From the NCBI GenBank assembly GCA_900768805.1, contig CAAGEF010000117.1, positions 1 through 7,618 of the forward strand: 7,618 bases of DNA. Direction: 5' to 3'. Below the pieces are notes generated by a model. It was not told where the DNA came from. It saw only the letters and a program-made list of their open reading frames with translations, and ran no database searches. The position numbers and the translations under genes are program-made. Below, piece by piece: positions 1 through 6,767 of this stretch. Each line of letters opens with the position of its first letter. Positions within the stretch are counted from its first letter, which is position 1. The DNA comes from Clostridia bacterium. Lineage in GTDB: Bacteria > Bacillota > Clostridia > TANB77 > CAG-508.

Positions 1-183
1 ATTAAAGAAAAGGGTTTAATTTATGGAGTTTTACTTGGGATAATATATATGTTAATAATATATTTATTATCAAGTTTTATAAGTATGGATTTTTCGTTAG
101 GTATAGGTTCAATATTAATGATAATTTTGGGCATAATAAGTGGAGCTTTAGGTGGAATTATTGGAGTAAATGTAAAATTATAA
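1..183 (+). CDS. C-terminal part of a small membrane protein, TIGR04086/YrzE-like
   Basis: The window begins inside this gene; 60 codons are visible before TAA at 181-183, and the start lies outside. The visible part is two hydrophobic segments (about residues 7-27 and 33-56 of the fragment) joined by a short polar turn, and it ends in a glycine-rich GALGGIIGVNVK tail. Such a tail on a small, very hydrophobic protein resembles the TIGR04086 family of uncharacterised Bacillota membrane proteins. From general knowledge, that family often sits between yajC and the secD/secF genes in Clostridia, which fits the downstream genes here. No function is established. It could be another small two- to four-segment membrane protein. 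The membrane nature is clear; the family call rests on the tail and the neighbourhood. Confidence 0.55.
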   Translation: MKEKGLIYGVLLGIIYMLIIYLLSSFISMDFSLGIGSILMIILGIISGALGGIIGVNVKL

Positions 184-201
184 AAATATTTAAAAAATAT
201 G

Positions 202-230
202 TTGATATTTTTATTGTTTTAATATACAAT
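202..230 (+). promoter_or_regulatory. Sigma-A type promoter upstream of the HD-domain gene
   Basis: A -35 box TTGATA (202-207) is followed by exactly 17 nt and a -10 box TACAAT (225-230), each differing from the consensus at one position. The expected transcription start is near 237. That leaves a short leader with a GGAGG ribosome binding site at 251-255 and ATG at 260. It would drive the HD gene, secD and secF as one unit. In so AT-rich a region chance matches occur, but both boxes and the spacing are good. Confidence 0.55.
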
Positions 231-259
231 TTACAAAGATTGGTGCAATAGGAGGTTAT

Positions 260-920
260 ATGGTTACTTTTGAAGAAATTTCTAAAAACGAAGAAATAAA
301 TGAGCTTATAAAGAATGCTCAAGAACAGTTAGATATATTAGGTTATACAGAACATTCTATTAGACATGTAAGTTTAGTTGCTCAAAGAGCAGAATATGTT
401 TTAAGAGAATTACGGATATGATGAACATAGAATCGAGCTTGCAAAAATAGCAGGCTTTATGCATGATATAGGAAATGCAGTAAATCGAACAGACCATGCA
501 AATACAGGAGCTATATTAGCGTATAATATATTAAAAGATTTAGGTATGAGTTCTGCTGATAGAACAGATATAATGATGGCGATAGGAAATCATGATGAAG
601 GCTCAGGAACTGCTGTTAGTGACATATCTGCAGCAATAATACTTGCAGATAAATCTGATGCTCATCGAAGTAGAGTTTCAAAAAATGATAGAAGACAATT
701 TGATAAACATGATGAGGTTAATTTTGCAGTTACAGATTCAAAATTAATAATAGATAAAGAAAATAGAAAAGTTATTTTAAATTTAAAAATAGATACAAGT
801 ATTTGTCCAGTAATAGATTATTTTGAAATATTTATGGAAAGAACAAAAATGAGTAAAAGAGCAGCAAAATATTTAGGATTATGGTTCGAATTAATAATTA
901 ACGATACAAATTTATTATAA
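260..920 (+). pseudogene. HD-domain metal-dependent phosphohydrolase gene, split by a one-base frameshift
   Basis: Reading starts at ATG 260 behind AGGAGG (250-255) and runs in frame to Leu51, then meets TGA at 419-421. Removing one base, most simply the C at 413, restores a continuous 219-residue protein ending at TAA 918-920. The joined sequence has the HD-family metal ligands: His36 in the first half, then His68-Asp69 (MHDIGN), His79, His111-Asp112 (GNHDEG) and Asp130 (DKSDAH). HD proteins hydrolyse phosphoesters, often of nucleotides, with bound divalent metals; the substrate here is unknown. A gene caller would probably report only 459-920 (153 residues, starting at MHDIGN), which lacks His36 and has no good ribosome binding site. 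The gene sits 17 nt before the likely secD start. Either the gene is truly broken or the assembly has an indel; the second half shows no other decay. Confidence 0.8.
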
Positions 921-937
921 TTTAGGAGGAAATGGTT

Positions 938-2452
938 TTGAAAAAGAATACAGCAATAATTAAAAAATTAGTAGCAGTTGCAATTGTTTTAGTAGTTGTA
1001 ACAATTTCTGTTATAGCATTTATAGGAATTTATACTAAAAATTTAAACACTATGTCTGATATAATTCCAAGCTATACTTATAGCACAGAATTTGAAGGTA
1101 ATAGAGAATATAAATTTACTTTAGCTAATACAGAAGAAGAAAAAGAAGTTTATATTGATAGTCAAGGAAATGTTTGTGGAGAAGTTATATCAGCAGAATC
1201 AAATTCTAATGAGTCTACAGAGGTTGAAGTTACTACAAATGATGAAAATGCTACTGTGGAAGAAAATGACGAAACAAACATTGAAGGATTTACAAAAGAG
1301 AAAAGAATAATAAAAGCAAATGAGGATTCTGTTTTAACAAAAGAAGCATATAAAAAGTCTAGAGATATTATAGAAGAAAGATTAGAAAAATTAGGAACTT
1401 CACAATATAATACAAGATTAGATGAAGTTACAGGAGATTTGATTGTAGAAATACCAGATGATGAGGATTCAAATTTCTTATATGAAGCAATCAGTTCTAA
1501 GGGAAATTTTGAAATAATAGATTCACAAACTGGATTAAAACTTATGGATAATTCTAATTTGAAAACAGCATCTGTTGGATATAATTCTACTAATGGTGGA
1601 TATACTGTTTATTTACAAATTCAATTCAATAAAGCTGGTGCTGAAATTTTAAAAGATATGAGTAATAAATATGTTGAAACAGTAATTGAAACTCCTGAAA
1701 ATGAAACAACTGAAAATACTACTGATGAAAATACTACAGAAAAAACAGAAGATACAAAAACAGAAACCAAATATATAGAAATCAAATTGGATGATACAAC
1801 TCTTACTAAAACATATTTTGGAGAAGAATTAGCTGGAGGATATATTCAAATTCCAGTTAGTCAGAATATTACAGATGCAGATACACTAAATAACTCAATG
1901 AAATCTGCTAATGCAATAGCAATATTATTAAATAGTGGAAATATGCCAAATGAATATGTATTAGAAAGTGATGATTTCTTACAATCAACAATAGATAACG
2001 AGGTATTTGATTATATAAAATTAGCTATTATTATAGTATTAGCTATAATTTCAATAATTCTTATAATAAAATTTGGAGTAAATGGAATTATAGGTGCAAT
2101 TTTAAATATAGGATATTTAGGAACAGTATCTCTTGCTATGAGATATACTGGAGTTATAATCACAATAAGTAGTTTAATAACAATGATAGGTGTTATAGCA
2201 ATTAACTTTGGATTTATGTATATCTTATTAAGTTTTATGAAAAAAGGTTCAAAAGCAAAATATGCATATTTAGAAGCAATGAAAAAGTTTTATCTTTCAA
2301 TAATTCCAATAGGAATAGTTGCTTTTGTATTTACTTTTATGCAAAATGCAAGTGTAATAGGAATTGGAATGATATTATTCTGGGGACTAATAGTTCAAGC
2401 ATTGTATAGTGTAATATTTACTAGAAATGTATATGTATTAAATGAAAAATAA
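938..2452 (+). CDS. secD: Divergent SecD, protein translocase subunit
   Basis: SecD works with SecF in the membrane, helping pull secreted proteins through SecYEG from the outside. The 504-residue product has one N-terminal membrane segment (about 10-32), a long external region and five C-terminal segments (about 359-380, 383-402, 409-432, 451-470, 472-495). SecD-like head features are SRDIIEERLEKLG (141-153), IVEIP (169-173) and LNSGNMP (331-337), matching the family's 'iirnRvdalG', 'IvVqLPG' and 'LrsGaLPa' stretches. Two Thr/Glu/Asn-rich inserts lie at about 85-116 and 251-277. The family's membrane motifs GMAVDANVLI and DANxTT are absent: segment four reads GVIAINFGFM and segment five KFYLSIIPIG. 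TTG 938 is preferred because AGGAGG (924-929) lies 8 nt before it. ATG 932 would leave only 2 nt and add Met-Val. The gene lies between the HD gene and secF, 13 nt from the latter. SecD ancestry is fairly sure; normal activity is not. Confidence 0.8.
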   Translation: MKKNTAIIKKLVAVAIVLVVVTISVIAFIGIYTKNLNTMSDIIPSYTYSTEFEGNREYKFTLANTEEEKEVYIDSQGNVCGEVISAESNSNESTEVEVTTNDENATVEENDETNIEGFTKEKRIIKANEDSVLTKEAYKKSRDIIEERLEKLGTSQYNTRLDEVTGDLIVEIPDDEDSNFLYEAISSKGNFEIIDSQTGLKLMDNSNLKTASVGYNSTNGGYTVYLQIQFNKAGAEILKDMSNKYVETVIETPENETTENTTDENTTEKTEDTKTETKYIEIKLDDTTLTKTYFGEELAGGYIQIPVSQNITDADTLNNSMKSANAIAILLNSGNMPNEYVLESDDFLQSTIDNEVFDYIKLAIIIVLAIISIILIIKFGVNGIIGAILNIGYLGTVSLAMRYTGVIITISSLITMIGVIAINFGFMYILLSFMKKGSKAKYAYLEAMKKFYLSIIPIGIVAFVFTFMQNASVIGIGMILFWGLIVQALYSVIFTRNVYVLNEK

Positions 2453-2465
2453 GAGGTGAAATATA

Positions 2466-3167
2466 ATGAAAAATCAAAAGATTATAGCTTTAGCATTAGC
2501 ACTTTTAATAATAGCTGGAGGTATTGTTGTAGCATTAAAAGGCTTTAATGTTGACTTTATGTTAAAACAACATGATTCAATTGAATATAAAATAGATTCA
2601 GAATATGAAATGTCAGATGTAGAAAATATATGTTCAGAAGTGTTTGGAGATAAGAATTATAAAATCCGTGTGATAGAACTATTTAATGATGCGATTAGTA
2701 TAAATGCAGAGAAAATTACTAAAGAGGAAGCTGATTCAATATTTGCAAAATTAAATGAAAAATACGGAAAAACATCTGTAACAGAAGAAAATACTCAAGT
2801 AGTAGAAACTACTGATCAGACAGATAATGATGTAGTTACTACAGAAAATTCATCTTCAGATTATGAAATAATTTCAAATCCAAAAATAAAACTAATGTCT
2901 TTATTTAAACCATATATATTACCAAGTATACTTTCTGGTTTAGCAATAATAGTATATGCAGGAATAAGATTTAGAAAATTAAACTCAAAAAAAGTTATAT
3001 TAAAATTAGTTGGAATAATTGTTGTAACTGTTTTAGCAATTTTAAGTATACTTGCAATAGTAAGATTTCCAATAAATACATTAGTAATACCAGTAATAAT
3101 GCTAATTGTATTATTTGAGCTTGTATTGTTTTTCGCAAAATATGAAAATAAATTAAAAAGTATATAA
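2466..3167 (+). CDS. secF: Short, divergent SecF-like translocase subunit
   Basis: This is the presumed SecF partner of the upstream secD, 13 nt away and with its own GAGGTG site (2453-2458) 7 nt before ATG. The 233-residue product has a membrane segment at about 6-24 and an external domain to about 145. Three segments follow (about 150-168, 177-199, 203-223). GFNVDF (26-31) sits where SecF usually has GIDFTGG. AIIVYAGIRFR (160-170) resembles the 'IYIaIRFE' end of SecF segment two. SecF normally has about 300 residues and six segments; here the protein ends just after segment four, so segments five and six are missing. The family motif around the proton-relay Asp (NDTVVxFDRIRE) is replaced by FELVLFFAKYENK, with Glu218 roughly at the Asp position. 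A polar Thr/Glu/Asp-rich stretch covers about 104-132. The call rests on position, topology and weak motif likeness. Confidence 0.65.
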   Translation: MKNQKIIALALALLIIAGGIVVALKGFNVDFMLKQHDSIEYKIDSEYEMSDVENICSEVFGDKNYKIRVIELFNDAISINAEKITKEEADSIFAKLNEKYGKTSVTEENTQVVETTDQTDNDVVTTENSSSDYEIISNPKIKLMSLFKPYILPSILSGLAIIVYAGIRFRKLNSKKVILKLVGIIVVTVLAILSILAIVRFPINTLVIPVIMLIVLFELVLFFAKYENKLKSI

Positions 3168-3179
3168 TTGAAAATAGGG

Positions 3180-3212
3180 GGCAGTTTTAAAAATTTTAAT
3201 ACTGCCTTTTTT
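3180..3212 (+). terminator. Rho-independent terminator after secF
   Basis: GGCAGT (3180-3185) pairs with ACTGCC (3201-3206). The stem continues with AT pairs (TTAAA/TTTAA after one T-T mismatch) and closes on a loop of a few bases. Six T residues follow at 3207-3212. It lies 12 nt after the secF stop and separates the Sec cluster from the ABC operon. Confidence 0.85.
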
Positions 3213-3240
3213 ATTTAATAAAAATAATGGAGATAAAAAT

Positions 3241-3972
3241 ATGTTAGAAGTTAAAAATCTAGTAAAAACATTTGGAAATAATAAAGCTGTAGATAATATA
3301 TCATTTAATGTTGAAAATGGAAAAATGTATGGTTTAGTTGGAAGAAATGGTGCAGGAAAGTCAACAACATTTAGAATGATATTAGGAATAATAGAGCCTA
3401 CAGAAGGAACTATTTTATATGATAATAAAAAAATAAATAGTGAAATTTCAGATAAAATTGGATATTTACCAGAAGAAGGAAGTTTAATTCCATCATATAC
3501 TGTTTTAGAATTATGTGAATATTATGGTGCATTAAAACTAATGAAATCAGAAGAAATTAGAGAAAATTTAATATCTTGGTTAGAAGAATTTAATGTATTA
3601 GAATTTTTAAATAGAAAAGTTAAAGATTTATCTAAAGGTAATAAACAAAAAATTCAATTTATTGTTTCAGTTTTACACAATCCAGAACTTTTGATATTAG
3701 ATGAACCATTTTCAGGTTTGGATCCTATAAGTGTTGAAGAAATTAAAAGAGCTGTGCTAAAATTGAGAAATCAAGGTAAAACAATAATATTTTCTTCACA
3801 TAGAATGGATCATGTAGAAGAACTTTGTGAATCAGTAATAATTATGGATAAAGGAAAAGCTATTTTACAAGGAAATATAAAAGAGTTAGAAGAAAATTAC
3901 GAAATAAATGGTACTAAAGGTCATAATTTAAATGAAATTTTTATAGATAAGGTAGGTAGTTTATATGAATAA
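3241..3972 (+). CDS. ABC transporter ATP-binding protein, NatA/YhaQ-like
   Basis: This is the cytoplasmic ATPase that powers the membrane protein encoded directly downstream. The 243-residue product has a complete nucleotide-binding domain: Walker A GRNGAGKST (34-42), signature LSKGN (130-134), Walker B LLILDEP (150-156) with catalytic Glu155, D-loop GLDP (159-162) and the switch His187 (SSHRMD). The Q-loop region reads IGYLPEEGSL, with Glu in place of Gln; from general knowledge this is common in the NatA/YhaQ branch of exporters. The last 40 or so residues after GKAILQGNIKELEE fit the short C-terminal extension of that branch. ATG 3241 follows GGAG (3229-3232) by 8 nt. The stop overlaps the next gene by 8 nt, indicating co-translation. 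The gene starts 29 nt after the terminator's T-run, and no clear promoter is visible between them. The substrate is unknown: sodium, a drug or a peptide are all possible. Confidence 0.93.
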   Translation: MLEVKNLVKTFGNNKAVDNISFNVENGKMYGLVGRNGAGKSTTFRMILGIIEPTEGTILYDNKKINSEISDKIGYLPEEGSLIPSYTVLELCEYYGALKLMKSEEIRENLISWLEEFNVLEFLNRKVKDLSKGNKQKIQFIVSVLHNPELLILDEPFSGLDPISVEEIKRAVLKLRNQGKTIIFSSHRMDHVEELCESVIIMDKGKAILQGNIKELEENYEINGTKGHNLNEIFIDKVGSLYE

Positions 3973-6172
3973 AAAGAAAATTGCCGAGATAGTAAAATTC
4001 AATGTAGAAAAAAGTATACAAAATAAATGGTTTGTTATATTTAATATAATACTTTGTTTAGTAACAATATTTGCAGTTAATATAGATAATATTGATAAAA
4101 TTTTAGAACAAAACAATATAAATTTATTTGAAGAAGAATTTTCATTAGAAATTATAGATAAAAATAATTTGGAAAATGGAAAATTTGAGGAAATATATAA
4201 AGATTCTAAAGGTGTAAAAATTTCTTACATAGAAAATAATGAATATAATAAAGATAATATACCAGATGACTTAATTGTAGTTGAATTTAATTTAGACGAA
4301 AAAGATTTTGTAAAAACAACAATAACATCAAAAGAAGCTGTTGATTCTGAACTTTATGATAATATAAAAGAAGTTACTAAAAAAATTAGAAGCGAAGTTT
4401 TTTCTAATCGATTAGGAATTTCAGTAGAAGATTTAGAATTATTAAATCAAGAACCTAATATAGAAGAAAGAATGTTAGGTGTTGATGCTGAAAATTCAAC
4501 AGCAAAAGAAATAATAAAAGAGTTTTCAGTAGTTATAGTGTATATGGTATTGATTTTAGTTTTATCTAGAATCGCAAATGAGATAGCACAAGAAAAAGTT
4601 TCAAAATCTATAGAATATGTATTAACAAGTGTTTCTGCTAAAGAATATTTATTAGCAAAAGTTTTAGGAGTAACTTTAACTATAGTAATACAATTATTAT
4701 ATGGTTTTGTTTATTATTTAATAGGAAATGGAATAAATATAATTTTAAATATATCACAAAATACGCAATTAGCTCAAAGTATTACAGCTCAAACTTCAAT
4801 TGACATGACTATAGTTAGTTATGTACTTGCAATGGCAGGATATTTGATATTTACAGTATTTTTGATGTGTATGATACAAGCAGCTATTTCATCAAAAACC
4901 ACTAGTGTAGCTGAAGCTTCAAATACAACTACTATGCTTTTAATGATAACAATAATTTTGTATTTTATAAGTTTAGCTTGCATTGGTCCATATATAAATG
5001 TTACTACTGGAATGTATATAGTATCGTGTATTCCGATAGTATCAACCTTCTTTGTTCCTGCAATGATGATAATAGGTCAAGCTACAGGAATTCAAATATT
5101 TGTTTCGTTTTTATTACTTGTAGCTTCAGTACCGTTAGTATTTAATAAATGTTCAAATAAATTTAAAGCTGGTATTTTAGACTATTCAACTAAAAATAAG
5201 AAAACAAGAAAAAATAAGAAAGATAGAACAATAAAAGAAGAACAAGAATTCTTAATAAAATCTAGTAAAATGAATAAATTTGCTTTTGTAATAGGAATCG
5301 CATTGTTAATATGGATTTTGTTCCAAAATATATCTTCTTTAGTACTACCTACAATAACAAATGAACTATTAAAAAATATTTTTAGTGAAAAATCAATACA
5401 ATGGATATATATGGGAATAACTTCAATTATAAGTTTGATAATACCAACAATATTAATTAATTCATATACTGAAGAAAAATATAAAAAAAGCAGAAAAACA
5501 GATTTAAAATCATCATTAAAAATTCTTTTAATGGGATGGGGAGTAATTTTAGTAATAAGATATTTAGAACAATATATTGTAACCTTTTTAGGTTCTGATT
5601 ATCAAATATTATCAAATGAACTTTTAGTATTGGCTAAAGATAATATTATGGATAAAATATTATTTTTTATAGGGCTTGCAGTAATTCCAGGTGTTTTTGA
5701 AGAGCTTCTTTTTAGAAAAGCAATTTTTAATTATGCAAAACAATTTGGAAATTATTTTGCAATAATAGTTTCTGCAATATTATTTGGTTTATTACATTTA
5801 AATGTCCAACAATGTATTTTTGCATTTTTAATAGGTTTAGTTTTTGCATTTATAATTTATAAAACAGGAGATATAAAACTTACTATAATATTACATATAT
5901 TAAATAATGGATTAGAAGCGCTATTTTGTATATTTAGTGATAGTGAGTTTATAATAAATATTTTAGAATATGGTAGCATAATTTTTGGAATTTTAGGAAT
6001 AATTATTTTAATGTTAACTATTATCAAAAATAAAGTAAAGAATGAAATAATTGAAAAAGAAAAATTCAAAGAAGAATATAAAATAATATTCAAAAATTAC
6101 ACTTTTGATTTAGTAATAATATTATTTATTATTTTAACAATCGCAACAGAAAATTATTTAAGAGTATTATAA
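3965..6172 (+). CDS. ABC-2 permease fused to a CPBP intramembrane protease
   Basis: A 735-residue membrane protein with two halves. The first (about 1-408) looks like a NatB-type ABC-2 permease. It has a segment at 22-40, an external domain to about 185, a segment at 187-204 and the cytoplasmic stretch EKVSKSIEYVLTSVSAKEYL (210-229), typical of this permease family; about five more segments follow. A very basic linker (about 410-426) leads into a second membrane half. There the three CPBP (CAAX protease/Abi) motifs are intact: EELLFR (579-584), FGLLH (607-611, His611) and HILNN (644-648, His644 and Asn648). CPBP proteases cut near membrane-embedded C-termini, and some give immunity to or mature peptides. 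ATG 3965 overlaps the ATPase stop, so the two proteins should form one exporter. Similar permease-CPBP fusions are known in other bacteria. The substrate is not readable; coupled cleavage and export is an inference. Confidence 0.88.
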   Translation: MNKKKIAEIVKFNVEKSIQNKWFVIFNIILCLVTIFAVNIDNIDKILEQNNINLFEEEFSLEIIDKNNLENGKFEEIYKDSKGVKISYIENNEYNKDNIPDDLIVVEFNLDEKDFVKTTITSKEAVDSELYDNIKEVTKKIRSEVFSNRLGISVEDLELLNQEPNIEERMLGVDAENSTAKEIIKEFSVVIVYMVLILVLSRIANEIAQEKVSKSIEYVLTSVSAKEYLLAKVLGVTLTIVIQLLYGFVYYLIGNGINIILNISQNTQLAQSITAQTSIDMTIVSYVLAMAGYLIFTVFLMCMIQAAISSKTTSVAEASNTTTMLLMITIILYFISLACIGPYINVTTGMYIVSCIPIVSTFFVPAMMIIGQATGIQIFVSFLLLVASVPLVFNKCSNKFKAGILDYSTKNKKTRKNKKDRTIKEEQEFLIKSSKMNKFAFVIGIALLIWILFQNISSLVLPTITNELLKNIFSEKSIQWIYMGITSIISLIIPTILINSYTEEKYKKSRKTDLKSSLKILLMGWGVILVIRYLEQYIVTFLGSDYQILSNELLVLAKDNIMDKILFFIGLAVIPGVFEELLFRKAIFNYAKQFGNYFAIIVSAILFGLLHLNVQQCIFAFLIGLVFAFIIYKTGDIKLTIILHILNNGLEALFCIFSDSEFIINILEYGSIIFGILGIIILMLTIIKNKVKNEIIEKEKFKEEYKIIFKNYTFDLVIILFIILTIATENYLRVL

Positions 6173-6185
6173 AGGGGATGTAAAA

Positions 6186-6740
6186 TTGGCAGATTCAGTA
6201 GAAGTTATAGAAGCAAGAGAAAAAGCAAACGATAGAGATTTTTTTAAAGAAAGAGTAAAAACAATGCCTTTACTAATTGAATGGGCAAATGATGAAATTA
6301 GAGATGATAAAGAAATACTATTAGAGGCTGTAAAAGTTGACGGTGGTGCTTTAGAATTTGCAAGTGATAAATTAAAAGATGATAAAGAATTACTTATAGA
6401 AGCTGTAAAACAAGCTGGTTGGACAGGATGTTATGCAAGTGAAAGATTGAGAGACGATAAAGATGTTATAATGGAAGCTGTAAAAAATGATGGGCAAATT
6501 TTATATTATGCAAGTGAAAGATTACGAGATGATAATGATGTAGTTATGGAAGCAATAACAAATAAACCTTTGATTTTTAAATATGCAAGTTTAAGACTAA
6601 GAAGTGATAAAGAATATGCAAAAGTTGCTATGACATTAGGAATGGAAAAAGCTAAAAAGTATATAGTAACAATATATCAATCGCTATCAGAAGATTTGCA
6701 AAATGATGAAGAAATAAAGAAAATAATGAATCCAGAGTAG
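6186..6740 (+). CDS. DUF4116-type repeat protein
   Basis: A 184-residue, mostly charged soluble protein without signal peptide or membrane segment. Residues about 29-149 consist of 25-residue units with the pattern [hydrophobic]xxA-S-x-[RK]-L-[RK]-D-D-K-[DE]-[hydrophobic]-[hydrophobic]-x-E-A-[VI]-K. The conserved Ala recurs at 34, 59, 84, 109 and 134, and an Asp at 41, 66, 91, 116 and 141. This matches the DUF4116 repeat, a helical domain of unknown function often found in arrays. TTG 6186 is the start: AGGGGA (6173-6178) lies 7 nt before it, and the nearby ATG at 6178 is followed at once by TAA. The gene begins 13 nt after the permease-protease gene, so it probably shares its mRNA. A role as a cytoplasmic partner or regulator of the transporter is only a guess from position. 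The family call is firm, the function unknown. Confidence 0.85.
   Translation: MADSVEVIEAREKANDRDFFKERVKTMPLLIEWANDEIRDDKEILLEAVKVDGGALEFASDKLKDDKELLIEAVKQAGWTGCYASERLRDDKDVIMEAVKNDGQILYYASERLRDDNDVVMEAITNKPLIFKYASLRLRSDKEYAKVAMTLGMEKAKKYIVTIYQSLSEDLQNDEEIKKIMNPE
6270..6632 (+). repeat. Tandem 75-nt coding repeats (25 residues each)
   Basis: About five degenerate 75-nt units inside the DUF4116 gene, in exact register at the protein level. Units three and four are the closest: from 6432 and from 6507 both begin tatgcaagtgaaagatt and stay similar for about 50 nt. This suggests that at least these two arose by a fairly recent in-frame duplication, while the outer units have diverged more. Confidence 0.7.
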
Positions 6741-6760
6741 TTTACTCTGGATTCATTATT
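6722..6760. terminator. Bidirectional terminator with an 18-bp perfect stem
   Basis: The arms 6722-6739 and 6743-6760 are perfect inverted copies around a 3-nt loop (GTT). The left arm is coding: it holds the last codons of the DUF4116 gene (Asn-Pro-Glu), and its TAG stop (6738-6740) runs into the loop. On the plus strand the right arm ends in ATTATT and TTCTGTTT follows. On the minus strand the hairpin is followed by TTTCTTTATTTC. It lies between two convergent genes, 7 nt past the stop of the minus-strand gene, so it can serve both. Confidence 0.8.
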
Positions 6761-6767
6761 TTCTGTT

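Noticed and set aside
193..212. All-AT hairpin (AAAAATAT/ATATTTTT, loop GTTG) after the first gene
   Set aside because: The 8-bp stem has no GC pair and lacks a strong T-run, and it overlaps the -35 box of the better supported promoter; such stems are common by chance in this composition.
3163..3168. Perfect TATAAT overlapping the secF stop codon
   Set aside because: No acceptable -35 box lies 16-18 nt upstream, there is no extended -10 TG, and a transcript from it would run straight into the terminator.
5857..6093. Minus-strand open frame of 78 codons
   Set aside because: It lies wholly inside the permease-protease gene, has AT-rich low-complexity content (Ile/Ser/Asn/Phe) and no ribosome binding site; it is a shadow of the real gene.
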